From positions 1 to 41,377 of the IMG/VR virus record IMGVR_UViG_3300027762_000015: 41,377 nucleotides of DNA, one strand, 5' to 3'. Position numbers and translations under genes: made by a program. This document shows positions 37,501 through 41,377 of the stretch, in pieces. The notes under the pieces were generated by a model. The model saw only the letters and a list, made by a program, of their open reading frames with translations, was not told the origin of the DNA and ran no database searches. This DNA is from a virus. Positions within the stretch are counted from its first letter, which is position 1. Each line of letters opens with the position of its first letter.

Positions 37501-38971
37501 TAAGGTATTAACAGATCCAAAACTTATGAGTGAATCTCAACGTAATTTGTTTAATGGTGTATCATTCGAGAATCAGATAGTTAAAGACAAATCTAATCAA
37601 CCGTCCTCATCTATTTGGAATAATGATGCAGCAATGACAGCCAGGGAAGAAGAGTCTGAGCTTAACGCACAAGCCGAAGTAGATGCTGAAAAGGCTGTTA
37701 AACAGCGTAGCTTAGCAACTGGTTATGATGATGAAGTTGAAGCATTAGATAGTAATATTAAACAGTCTGTGGACAATAAAACAACAAGGGACCATCCCAT
37801 ATATATAGATGTTGATGGTTCAGCCAAAGGGGAAAATGGTATGGGCATTGGTGGTTACTCAAAGTTTGGTGACAAAGAGTACTACTTATATCGTAATGAT
37901 GAGAAGATACGTTCTTCTATAGCCAAATTAGCAGAGAATGCTGGTGTTGAAGTGCCAGATAATATAAGTAACCCAACTGCCGAGTTATACTCTGTTGTTA
38001 CGGTTTTATATGCATTTAGGAACACTTCTGAGCACTTACACATACGTAATGACAATGAGATGTCTATGTTATTATTAAAAAATAACTTAGTTAATCTAAA
38101 GAATAAGCCGCAATACAATGCTAAAGAGCCTATTATAAAGATTTTAACAGACATGGCTAAAGAGTATATAACTAGTATTGAAAATAACGGCGGCACTGTT
38201 AAATTTGAATGGGTTGAGAGTAAATCTACTCCTCAAAATAAGATAGCAGACGTTATAGCAAAGGGTAAACACAAGTTAATAAGTAAGGTTCAGAATGATT
38301 TCTCTACTGAACAGTGGGGTAAACCAACTAAGTTTGACATGAACAAATTGTCTCCGCCATCTCCCTTTAATGTCATAGAAAAGATTATATCTGGTGGTCA
38401 GACTGGTGCAGATGAAGCAGGTCTTGAAATAGCAGATGAAATGGGTCTTAAGTTTGGTGGTACTGCCGCTTATGGTTACAATCAACAGCCAGAAAAGGGT
38501 AAAAATATACCAAATTATAAACTTCGTGATTACTATAGGCTAAAACAAGGTAAGAAAACCATTAGGATTGTCAAAGATACTAATAAATATTGGGATGATT
38601 TTTACTCGGACAGGACGGCAGAGAATGTAAAAAATTCTAGTGGTACGGTTTGGTTTGGCCACATAACAGAAGATGAAAAGCGTGGGTATGGTCTTACAGA
38701 GAGGGCGACTAAAGCCAACGACAAACCTTTCTTAGTAAATCCAACAGAAAAAGAATTAGCAGACTGGATTGTAAAGAATGATATACGTATATTAAATGTG
38801 GCTGGTAATAGGGAATATTTAAATGTTGGTGTCAAGAATAGGACTAAAAAGACTATACGTGAGGCATTAGAGCTACTTAGGAAACCTGCTGGTGGTGTAG
38901 AAGTTGTAAATGACTTGAATGCATCTGACGTTAAAGACGGTTCTGAAACAACTAAAAAGTGTAGGGGGTAA
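25586..38971 (+). CDS. Giant virion RNA polymerase polyprotein (zincin, RNAP, RNase H, SLOG)
   Basis: 4461 residues, roughly twice the ~2,180 residues I recall for phi14:2 gp66. Layout by eye: 1-460 ejection-type region with hydrophobic stretches (about 184-211, 438-456); helical part; linker 763-782; second region; linker about 1496-1541; zincin with HEGFH at 1622-1626 and probable third ligand E1667/E1668; polymerase core with SAVK (K2772), DNLKHQQ (2805-2811), GYRVPTQGQNS (3017-3027) and catalytic DFDID (3058-3062); charged linker about 4018-4068; RNase HI-like domain (D4075, E4133, D4156, D4222); SLOG-like domain (ISGGQTGAD, 4268-4276). The polymerase would enter with the DNA and transcribe early genes. 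The protease may process the chain or a host target. Start ATG 25586 follows a start-stop element. Confidence 0.85.
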   Translation: MNNNILKSPQGEILNDTPLGTEPINSMTGLEEGPKFKIDVDKFKNAGALSRQELIGRIHTDDVEIPKAVYRILDDMYHPEFDPEYNAILLSREQTNAGKFVAALNQAVVGEMFAGTLEGLSYLVDLPMMVDLAEGTEQEFGNALTDFAKGIKGWTREATPVFTDPTAPKFNPTSWEWWMSNAPSIASSISLALPAVGGMKALSAVGKLVGMTGKAGKYSKLFSTATGQAIMSRHMESLMEASGDHQQNIEIAKQKLYQKYANQIDSEIKLLPVFTPVDPELGPKPGQYTQEQYQKDLNRIKNKWESVVSEEASKIAAVSASNTYAKNWVMLLQDIPEYMLLGRLIKPGVKGIAKEAVENSAEVAKRVGMDMPKFYASKVAKQIGNMAGEGLVEENYQFLVNKQSANMIANLDNPEKKNSLVSVLGDEYDNGELWTNIFFGALGAGAMQATMAGLNAKAFSEAAKTKIKNINTWSTLMYKLKSDYVAAEELGDEALKEAAIQNFVAATGLKSIELGNKEHLLNMIDALASGDENVLLNYEMESGTRSFMKGHNEIATDLKKSIESIDKKYKDAMLEVVGKGVEENKARPIARSIAHANHMLEFLNGKQKQAQENLKGLQVLGYNTPTPENEQLSIEGQQIFAARHEKDVLNKRISQLDKRAANNRATEAEKNSLGKIKQGLQKRVKEISDEAKELGKSPNVSEDQRVVDKKLLGTEKKSGVISQSDVSNYLNAQEALESYNVGIEEFKDQLEQARLTADELGKKKPDSKPTTPSKPTTEDDGKVFKGSVVSYKDPETGEDRLGVVDEVEYATKDSKGQDIVPKLESADNFYTVTSLDERDKGKQVHLSGLSIKPVSPETVKEIDNGLAEDDTDDWDAYVKSTVFGAISIKDAHRRKTNTHKSPSQESEKGLMEFVSWAHYEDVTDEEAKELVNNGQTPKLIIRNEGFNKFISNPENQKYLDNATAEFSIDVENKDFKAKLKEWKSEKGLHKNLPKGYVELIEEFLKGKKQLSAENLKVLSSIPSFYGELPISVRLTINGKPFTEGLYLHTLSKTLGSLTNKDVYKAYKDMRLAIVKHLIKGDKIYTKGLSTNRGNPLNIDKSNSVDSRKRNVAETLKTPVNELELYVLKSSTKLSKQIRSAKTPDEKVTDEYENPRLVKSAEETVVMDFNSSSTGSVFAKTSLTVNGKPFAVKLNKSFVSRDHAFLLFHAFSNLAKSEVRGLGKIVPRTDEKSGKDDIGYYNTPLGSTKEDKEGENVIDNISAGELLDLLVVHGEELTNPDSERYSGVNEYKRMSERHRFALKNKRLFLKRGYDDKGNINAVYLCYGVSVEPHPINTSTPGTTKLVDYNVIDLTSPVGNSKDGIAYQSSVESFVDWVSGKYDLKTKKLISAPNKTYAVHLEHKRIGQKLNGSFLQGRSFRLGKKGLKVQVKDVMYKGFDYTSTSEILRKPGESYVEFLVNNGFVTTDLEAKDGLLFDTPFVKLGLDRTASNFGIIVGEPDKAETKVASTEVTEETDKNVTVTEEVKVDKPKATKKVKGKKSVSDVMNKGQVHLRERKISVRKPYDKQDLEKELSWVRKKLNIKDVEVEKRLSNMMLHGKRAWAIYSSEAIKLYELAESGTIYHEGFHRVSLGYFTKQEREAIYRSARQLYRMSKEEFTDNQVEEKLAEEFRDFVLMKGKESQPSIIKRIFQEIVDFIKAVFYRVAGKGLTHSDIERLFNQIYSGRYRFSNIRSENLGVEPRLRELMGLQFDTISSYKDITDITKYLSCRLFAANKISDLSKVRKIKWQPLINDLNNTISELQSIIEDEETSEAERNVALKSQSLLKDVLGEKGENGEYSKFNSFKYYISKFLRSNGIIHRERDTDNDEFFDSDDFFASLDSEEKSVRLGSFGDVDYFKPLKENALANVKFVINTLHESDDINESTGLVGFVNGNKVWAKLLNDIIKYDDVYEMIDEIKAVGEREEYYPYIELASYLEKSSESFRTQFQTTFEAHRHEFINASFHRIKSGEGSNAGINITFDDAAHSELKRGTALRWAEYILYDNKIIEGVKEEDTSVRDKKVNKDFFTELASDYRDVVEGYYREVSNNGRNELSDTELEELYTRVARALSKMHIDVSTSVLRRYTHNINPDNQLQDNLEVAISNILDMLSPETITEDDKPTTPMGNIHFLSLATAYAEVNTHEEAGMVLGPQGGSFYRYAKLNHATDIVRKIKRGPKWAQDKLSRRYNGHSRIMNSFVPGETVNEEQAKLNRSKFKLVTLAAFKSGARADRGREYLKINTIEDYLLKANSVLKGGLLPFPIIANRQTYYFMQGVKLVGIKDAEGDILHVIKSSDKDGNVQFTDEVLDLFYGYYLDEKDRIDKAVIERNEYEAENKRLQDLKKQPGVDIKSIDKQIRALKHKLIANYHYRGNYNLKQGNAYYFIHFKGFEGLQTPEEVRTKINNLLNDRLKDDIRFLYDQQIIGSNTEKERKESGELLLYNKLFDQSMVDNHRMLEEQPHNFAMLSVISKVMVNTMMGIVESEKMFLGDPALFKRNKRGQDRAMEGKLTDSEFDVYEDVYKRWFGVGSTGTRLRAKYNGRGNTYNVSVFNTQSFESKYYPEFVEKHTGLYEKLLKNRLSKEELADGSKLKDIQELAKTLAESRLSKFRKVDATDGMALISPYMYKQILDRMGIWGKDARLERAYNLLQSDKELTPEEIIEASNIVFNPLKTMYMGNHNFNGVDLLIYNKMAMFTLFRQHVKGTHLEKVLDRMESKKEFKNLEKVDVYNFNSAVKVGALAGVDLFENENTRNKTTDFSESLVFQQSFDNLKHQQVTDPHDSARQNFGTAGIKIGMADIDMNSPYGSFKTGRELLEAMSESRVAASDFGVHKVNAKFGIVNGKVSQKVFTNTLRQDAESANKSQDVVESFKVGADGKKYLELDSYPNRRWIYSRIKSLVDDETVTLSTPGNQLYQMSDYGMGTHNYKSDLQMTRSKAGSSTVYAMECRVSARLFKAFFPAGHVITQEDLQKLLDDETLIFGYRVPTQGQNSIVKLKIVEFLPEQTGDIIQLPLEFTALTGSDFDIDKLFVAMFNYEHEYDGDAFKGLKKVAFKTDENSTAEERYKDKVIELFSVYRHNPDMFAGGLLSKYFKDYDNKFRLSDIESKIDSVNEEYGEELDLLMTRRESMLDKLSKSKNKEYNKALEDDIATANRRIEEIQEIVYNMPLQRKVDKQLEDVDYEMLKGILIKSGVLQKLEDFKKLPISFQNTNAACCNRLLDCLFTVLSDEKHFLNMTTPLGSCTDLLENKSAYYEEVYSRQSIRNVPALFTTTPSFQAHTKEKFAASVFGIAPYALNNNNHSLTQMADVSLKYDIDLGFNKKGEVSLARVMGEDNRAVTSWISALIDINVDGVNKPTAAPLNINESTHDVVNFLVRAGIGEPVFDFIAQPAIRSYSSNFFKSATGSKRFSTITSIDSKDPLGDTREEYATNAVDGGFFKKEELEYDIFLENSLIPLSELLNERSIPIMREDAKAFNKRSLRTKGWYQRQLSILWHLGALKEASAKLNAFVLACRVDTKKYGSKPTEILHFIKSIQNIIDSEDFTNVEKILTANPNYEYKAGDTFLPTLIRNSMFKIYEILKYESLYSSYGFRKLLEELVTVTPQGEYNRMGLLNMLSEELVTFFMGKFFADPVNGFGMDHSKLTKLLFEKRGNKFFEMLIQLKNGTHPLSKELEGNAFMDSIVVDFSDNILKFKDNRGSVYTYIKTLYRSLRDDLEKDELVDSFKQIVYSDKKELRDLGIYLYMYSFYTSAFRDKRFSYASWMPLSLNKELEYDGRVISLNNFVSGLLKELNAPDGYIKYIQDAKRDVFLNTADTFATVPSVVDTIVAERFVTKDDEPLMIRLRYEDMPKSFWLGRNADKNHVFIPYVIDSSNDLYEYVGYDRHSLDPYYVNVPFKGFGNKGIMAHEYGIKTKKGDIRSVFATNHAQKLLLTVDQMINKVLTDPKLMSESQRNLFNGVSFENQIVKDKSNQPSSSIWNNDAAMTAREEESELNAQAEVDAEKAVKQRSLATGYDDEVEALDSNIKQSVDNKTTRDHPIYIDVDGSAKGENGMGIGGYSKFGDKEYYLYRNDEKIRSSIAKLAENAGVEVPDNISNPTAELYSVVTVLYAFRNTSEHLHIRNDNEMSMLLLKNNLVNLKNKPQYNAKEPIIKILTDMAKEYITSIENNGGTVKFEWVESKSTPQNKIADVIAKGKHKLISKVQNDFSTEQWGKPTKFDMNKLSPPSPFNVIEKIISGGQTGADEAGLEIADEMGLKFGGTAAYGYNQQPEKGKNIPNYKLRDYYRLKQGKKTIRIVKDTNKYWDDFYSDRTAENVKNSSGTVWFGHITEDEKRGYGLTERATKANDKPFLVNPTEKELADWIVKNDIRILNVAGNREYLNVGVKNRTKKTIREALELLRKPAGGVEVVNDLNASDVKDGSETTKKCRG
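30300..30780 (+). other. Zincin metalloprotease domain in polymerase polyprotein
   Basis: Residues about 1572-1732 contain SGTIYHEGFHRVSLGYF, an HEXXH zinc motif (H1622, E1623, H1626). About 41 residues later comes KLAEEFRDFV, whose Glu is the probable third ligand. A helix with IFQEIVDFIKAVFYR follows. The same order of elements occurs in zincin domains of other phage polyproteins. A polyprotein-processing or host-directed protease role is inferred. Confidence 0.75.
33800..35000 (+). other. RNA polymerase catalytic core (double-psi barrels)
   Basis: This part encodes the barrel with the SAVK lysine (K2772) and the DPHDSARQNFGTAGIK segment. The second barrel follows, with GYRVPTQGQNS leading to LTGSDFDIDKLF. 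The three aspartates D3058, D3060 and D3062 should coordinate the catalytic magnesium, as in the DxDxD loop of crAss-like gp66, YonO and QDE-1 type polymerases. Confidence 0.85.
37800..38290 (+). other. RNase HI-like domain
   Basis: Four acidic residues occur in RNase HI order: D4075 in IYIDVDGSAKG, E4133 in NPTAELYSV, D4156 in HIRNDNEM and D4222 in NKIADVIAKGK. Just before the last is FEWVESKS, where RNase HI normally has V-x-G-H. The GH histidine loop is replaced, but the metal-binding set looks complete, so cleavage of RNA in RNA-DNA hybrids is plausible. Confidence 0.72.
38370..38920 (+). other. SLOG / putative molybdenum-carrier-like domain
   Basis: Residues about 4263-4445 begin with EKIISGGQTGADEAGLEIA, and continue with GGTAAYGYNQQPEKGKNIP, Y-K-L, DRTAENVKNSSGTVWFG, AND-KPFLV and ILNVAGNREYL. 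This order matches the putative molybdenum carrier family (a Rossmann-like LOG/SLOG relative: SGGQTGxD, RTxxNVxxSDGT, LNVAGxR). The GGQTG loop is the expected nucleotide- or phosphate-binding site. Substrate is unknown. Confidence 0.78.
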
Positions 38972-38972
38972 T

Positions 38973-41377
38973 ATGGATTATTGTATTAATGAATCTAGCA
39001 ACGATTATAAAGAACTATTTGAAGTATTCGGTTCTACTGAAATAATTCATGCGTTATGGGATCGTAACAAGGGTAATAATCTTGATAAAGACCCTGATGG
39101 CAATGATAGTATTTTGTTTAATCAATTACTCCAACTTACTAATAATAATAGGTATGATGCATTGCGTATGAAATCACGGTTTTATCTTGACTCATATACA
39201 GATATGCATGGTAAATGGTATGATAATTTTATAGAAGAACCTGAGTTAGACTTCCCACAATCTACCAAAAAGTTAATAAGTTTTGTATCTAAGATGTCTA
39301 ATAAATTTGGGTATGCATGGGACTTTGCTGAAGAAGGAGAATTGCCAAGTGGTGTTGCGGCCGGTATTAGAACAACCGGTAAGCATCCTGTAGCAATATT
39401 TAGAAAGGACAAACTAGCTACATCAGATGTAATACATGAATTTGGTCATTTAATTCTTAATCATATTAAGCGAGACAATTCTGAGTTGCATGATAATTTG
39501 TGGAAAGAATTTGAAAATATGAGTGATGGGTTTAAGAAGGAGATGTGGGATTATATAAATTCTCAATATCCTGGTTACACTCAAATAGCTAAGAAAGATG
39601 AATTACTAACACACTTGTTAGAAACCTACGGTAATGAATTAGTAGATAAAGAAACTGGTTTATTTAAGGCTTTAACAAAAGTATGGGAATATGTCATAAA
39701 AGTTGTTGCTGATGTGTTTGGTGTTGTAGATGTATCAAAACTTAAACCAAATACAACTTTAGTAGAGCTTGCTTATATTATAGCAGACCCTAACATTAAA
39801 TTAAGCCTTGGTGAAATATTTGGATCAGGGGAATTAAAAGAGAGTTATTCTGGTGAATATGATCTTAGCGGAAATGCACCATTTAAAGTAGAGGGTGAGT
39901 CAACTCCTTTTACCATAGATGAAATTAAAACAAAATTATTAGATGCTAGTAAAAATATTGTCAAGGAAGATGTAGAAGTAAATGGTAAGATTAAAGAAAA
40001 GAGATTCCTTAAAATAGACGACAACACCAAACAACCTCTTATAGGTATTAAGAGATACATGGCAGAAAAATGGGGGTACGGATCTGTCGAGGCGTCAGAT
40101 GAAGATGCACTTCCTTTACGTATTGGTAAAACTATACACGGTCATGTAGATAATATATCTAAGGATATCATTGATGATTTGTCAGATAAGTACAAGGTTA
40201 ATTTAACACCCCAAGCTAAGAAGGATATTGAAAAGATATTTAAAAAACTTAAGGGTAAAGCTACTGCTTTGACAGAAGTAGAAATATGTGATCCAGAAAA
40301 AGGGTTTGTGGGTATAATTGACTTAATATTAATAACAGACACAGGTCGTGTACAGCTGTATGATTTTAAAACTAAGATACGTCCACTAGTAGAACAATCA
40401 AATGGCGAATTTGAATTAAGTTACAGTAGGTTTGACTATTATAATCGTAAGAATTCTTGGAGTAGCCACACTCAGCAAGAAGTAGATCACTTACAGATAT
40501 CTATGTATGCTTATATGATACAGAAAGTTTTACAACTTCCTGTTTCTTCTATATCTATTGTTAAATTAGATGCTGTTGCCAAAGGTAAAGAGATTAAAAG
40601 TAATAAGTATGCATCTGGTAAAGAATTTGTAGCTAATGTTGATAGTAAAGGTTATACAAAAGTAGAGTCAGTTGAAGTACATACAGAGTCTGAGGAAATA
40701 TTAGAATTACCATTCTTTGATGAATCAAATAAGATGTTATTACATCATAGGACTAGACGTATATATGAAGGGGACGAAGCTTATTTACATAGTAGCACAT
40801 TAGAAAATAGAGAAAAGTTTAGAAAAGAGGGTGGCGAAAAAGACTTTGTAAACGTTACTGAATCTGCATCAGAAGCAGGTGAGCTTTTAGAAAAGCTTAA
40901 GTCAGAATTAGACGCAAGGTTAAAAATTGCACGTAAACGATTTGATATAGGGCAACGTGGTTCTCTGGAAGATTTAATGGATATATTTGAATCAGAACAA
41001 TCGACTACTACTTCCTTATATCACATTATATTAAATGCTGCAGAAGCTATATCACAACTGGACAAAGAATATACTGATTATTTATCTAATTCTACTCCAT
41101 TTACACCAGGTTTATTATATAGGTGGAAGGATATAGTACAATCTTACAAGAGTTTACAGGAACTGAAAGACTTGTTCATTATACATCCAGAAATTATACC
41201 AGATAAAAACTATGTAAAGAAACTTAATATCATACTTGAGAAAGTAAATTTCTATGAGAATCAGTATAAGAAAGAAGGTAGGTATCTTATAGCAAAGTGG
41301 TTAGCTCCATTCTATAATGGTATAAAAGTAAAGCATGAAGATTTATATAAGGCTGAATGGCGCCGCAAACGTCATCA
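38973..41377 (+). CDS. Zincin plus RecB/Cas4-like nuclease virion protein (3' end outside window)
   Basis: The first 801 residues are visible; the frame is still open at the window end. The start ATG lies one base after the preceding TAA. A zincin motif HEFGH is at 155-159 (VIHEFGHLILNH), with ELLTHLLETYG about 55 residues later supplying a third Glu ligand, and then LFKALTKVWEYVIKVVADVFG. This parallels the zincin block of the polymerase protein. A PD-(D/E)XK nuclease follows with RecB/Cas4-type motifs: RIGKTIHGHVD (H389), GFVGIIDLILI (D450), LYDFKTK (D464, K466) and DHLQISMYAYMIQ (Q-x-x-x-Y). The rest is helical. It is probably packaged with the polymerase. Acting on host DNA after injection is inferred. 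Confidence 0.75.
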   Translation, partial: MDYCINESSNDYKELFEVFGSTEIIHALWDRNKGNNLDKDPDGNDSILFNQLLQLTNNNRYDALRMKSRFYLDSYTDMHGKWYDNFIEEPELDFPQSTKKLISFVSKMSNKFGYAWDFAEEGELPSGVAAGIRTTGKHPVAIFRKDKLATSDVIHEFGHLILNHIKRDNSELHDNLWKEFENMSDGFKKEMWDYINSQYPGYTQIAKKDELLTHLLETYGNELVDKETGLFKALTKVWEYVIKVVADVFGVVDVSKLKPNTTLVELAYIIADPNIKLSLGEIFGSGELKESYSGEYDLSGNAPFKVEGESTPFTIDEIKTKLLDASKNIVKEDVEVNGKIKEKRFLKIDDNTKQPLIGIKRYMAEKWGYGSVEASDEDALPLRIGKTIHGHVDNISKDIIDDLSDKYKVNLTPQAKKDIEKIFKKLKGKATALTEVEICDPEKGFVGIIDLILITDTGRVQLYDFKTKIRPLVEQSNGEFELSYSRFDYYNRKNSWSSHTQQEVDHLQISMYAYMIQKVLQLPVSSISIVKLDAVAKGKEIKSNKYASGKEFVANVDSKGYTKVESVEVHTESEEILELPFFDESNKMLLHHRTRRIYEGDEAYLHSSTLENREKFRKEGGEKDFVNVTESASEAGELLEKLKSELDARLKIARKRFDIGQRGSLEDLMDIFESEQSTTTSLYHIILNAAEAISQLDKEYTDYLSNSTPFTPGLLYRWKDIVQSYKSLQELKDLFIIHPEIIPDKNYVKKLNIILEKVNFYENQYKKEGRYLIAKWLAPFYNGIKVKHEDLYKAEWRRKRH
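39380..39720 (+). other. Second zincin metalloprotease domain
   Basis: HEFGH at residues 155-159 of the last gene supplies two histidine ligands and the catalytic Glu. E210 or E217 in DELLTHLLETYG is the likely third ligand. It resembles the zincin block of the upstream giant gene in order, though not closely in sequence, so the two may be ancient paralogues. Confidence 0.7.
40100..40530 (+). other. PD-(D/E)XK nuclease domain, RecB/Cas4 type
   Basis: Motif order is H389 (IGKTIHGHVD), D450 (GIIDLILI), D464-x-K466 (YDFKTK) and Q-x-x-x-Y in QISMYAYMIQ. This is the full active-site set of the RecB/Cas4/AddB exonuclease group. No cysteine cluster for a 4Fe-4S centre was seen nearby, which distinguishes it from Cas4. 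Confidence 0.78.

Noticed and set aside
25586-38971. Intein within the polymerase gene
   Set aside because: I looked for a cysteine/serine splice junction with a terminal His-Asn and found none near the catalytic motifs. The motif spacing is continuous.

Overview
The window is a segment of a tailed phage of the crAss-like group (order Crassvirales), most likely infecting a member of the Bacteroidetes. Four things point this way. (i) The DNA is AT-rich and tightly packed, and every gene lies on the + strand. (ii) Most starts lack Shine-Dalgarno sequences and sit behind A/T-rich leaders, as in Bacteroidetes and their phages. (iii) A block of genes at 15122-25580 resembles crAss-like connector, muzzle and cargo proteins. 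(iv) A 4461-residue protein carries the motif pair of the crAss-like virion RNA polymerase (residues 3017-3027, then DFDID at 3058-3062). TAA, TAG and TGA all end genes here, so no stop-codon reassignment is visible. All family assignments rest on reading motifs by eye; no search was run.

Layout. 1-12801 is a tail-fibre and receptor-binding region. It holds the end of a repeat-bearing fibre gene, a GIY-YIG homing endonuclease, several beta-rich appendage proteins, small accessory proteins and two large paralogous proteins with LamG-like and carbohydrate-binding-like domains. 12836-15122 is a lysis cluster: two holin-like membrane proteins, an N-acetylmuramoyl-L-alanine amidase, an interposed fibre-like protein and a spanin-like protein. 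15122-21486 encodes three connector (ring-like) proteins and the large muzzle/stabilisation protein. 21486-25580 encodes three probable internal (cargo) proteins. 25586-38971 is one giant gene. In order it encodes an ejection-type N-terminus, a zincin metalloprotease, the RNA polymerase core, an RNase HI-like domain and a SLOG/putative-molybdenum-carrier-like domain. From 38973 past the window end is a second multi-domain protein with another zincin motif and a RecB/Cas4-type PD-(D/E)XK nuclease.

How the parts fit. Fibres and LamG proteins would bind the cell surface. Rings and muzzle would form the portal-to-tail conduit. Cargo proteins and the giant polymerase would be packaged and delivered with the DNA, so the polymerase transcribes early genes. 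The proteases, nuclease, RNase H and SLOG domains would then be delivered in the same shot, which makes them candidates for polyprotein processing or host takeover. The amidase, holins and spanin act at the end of infection. At least six junctions share the pentanucleotide TAATG (stop and start overlapping), which suggests translational coupling through the virion genes.

There is no gene-free stretch longer than about 40 bases. I saw no tRNA, rRNA, CRISPR array, insertion sequence, attachment site or reverse transcriptase.
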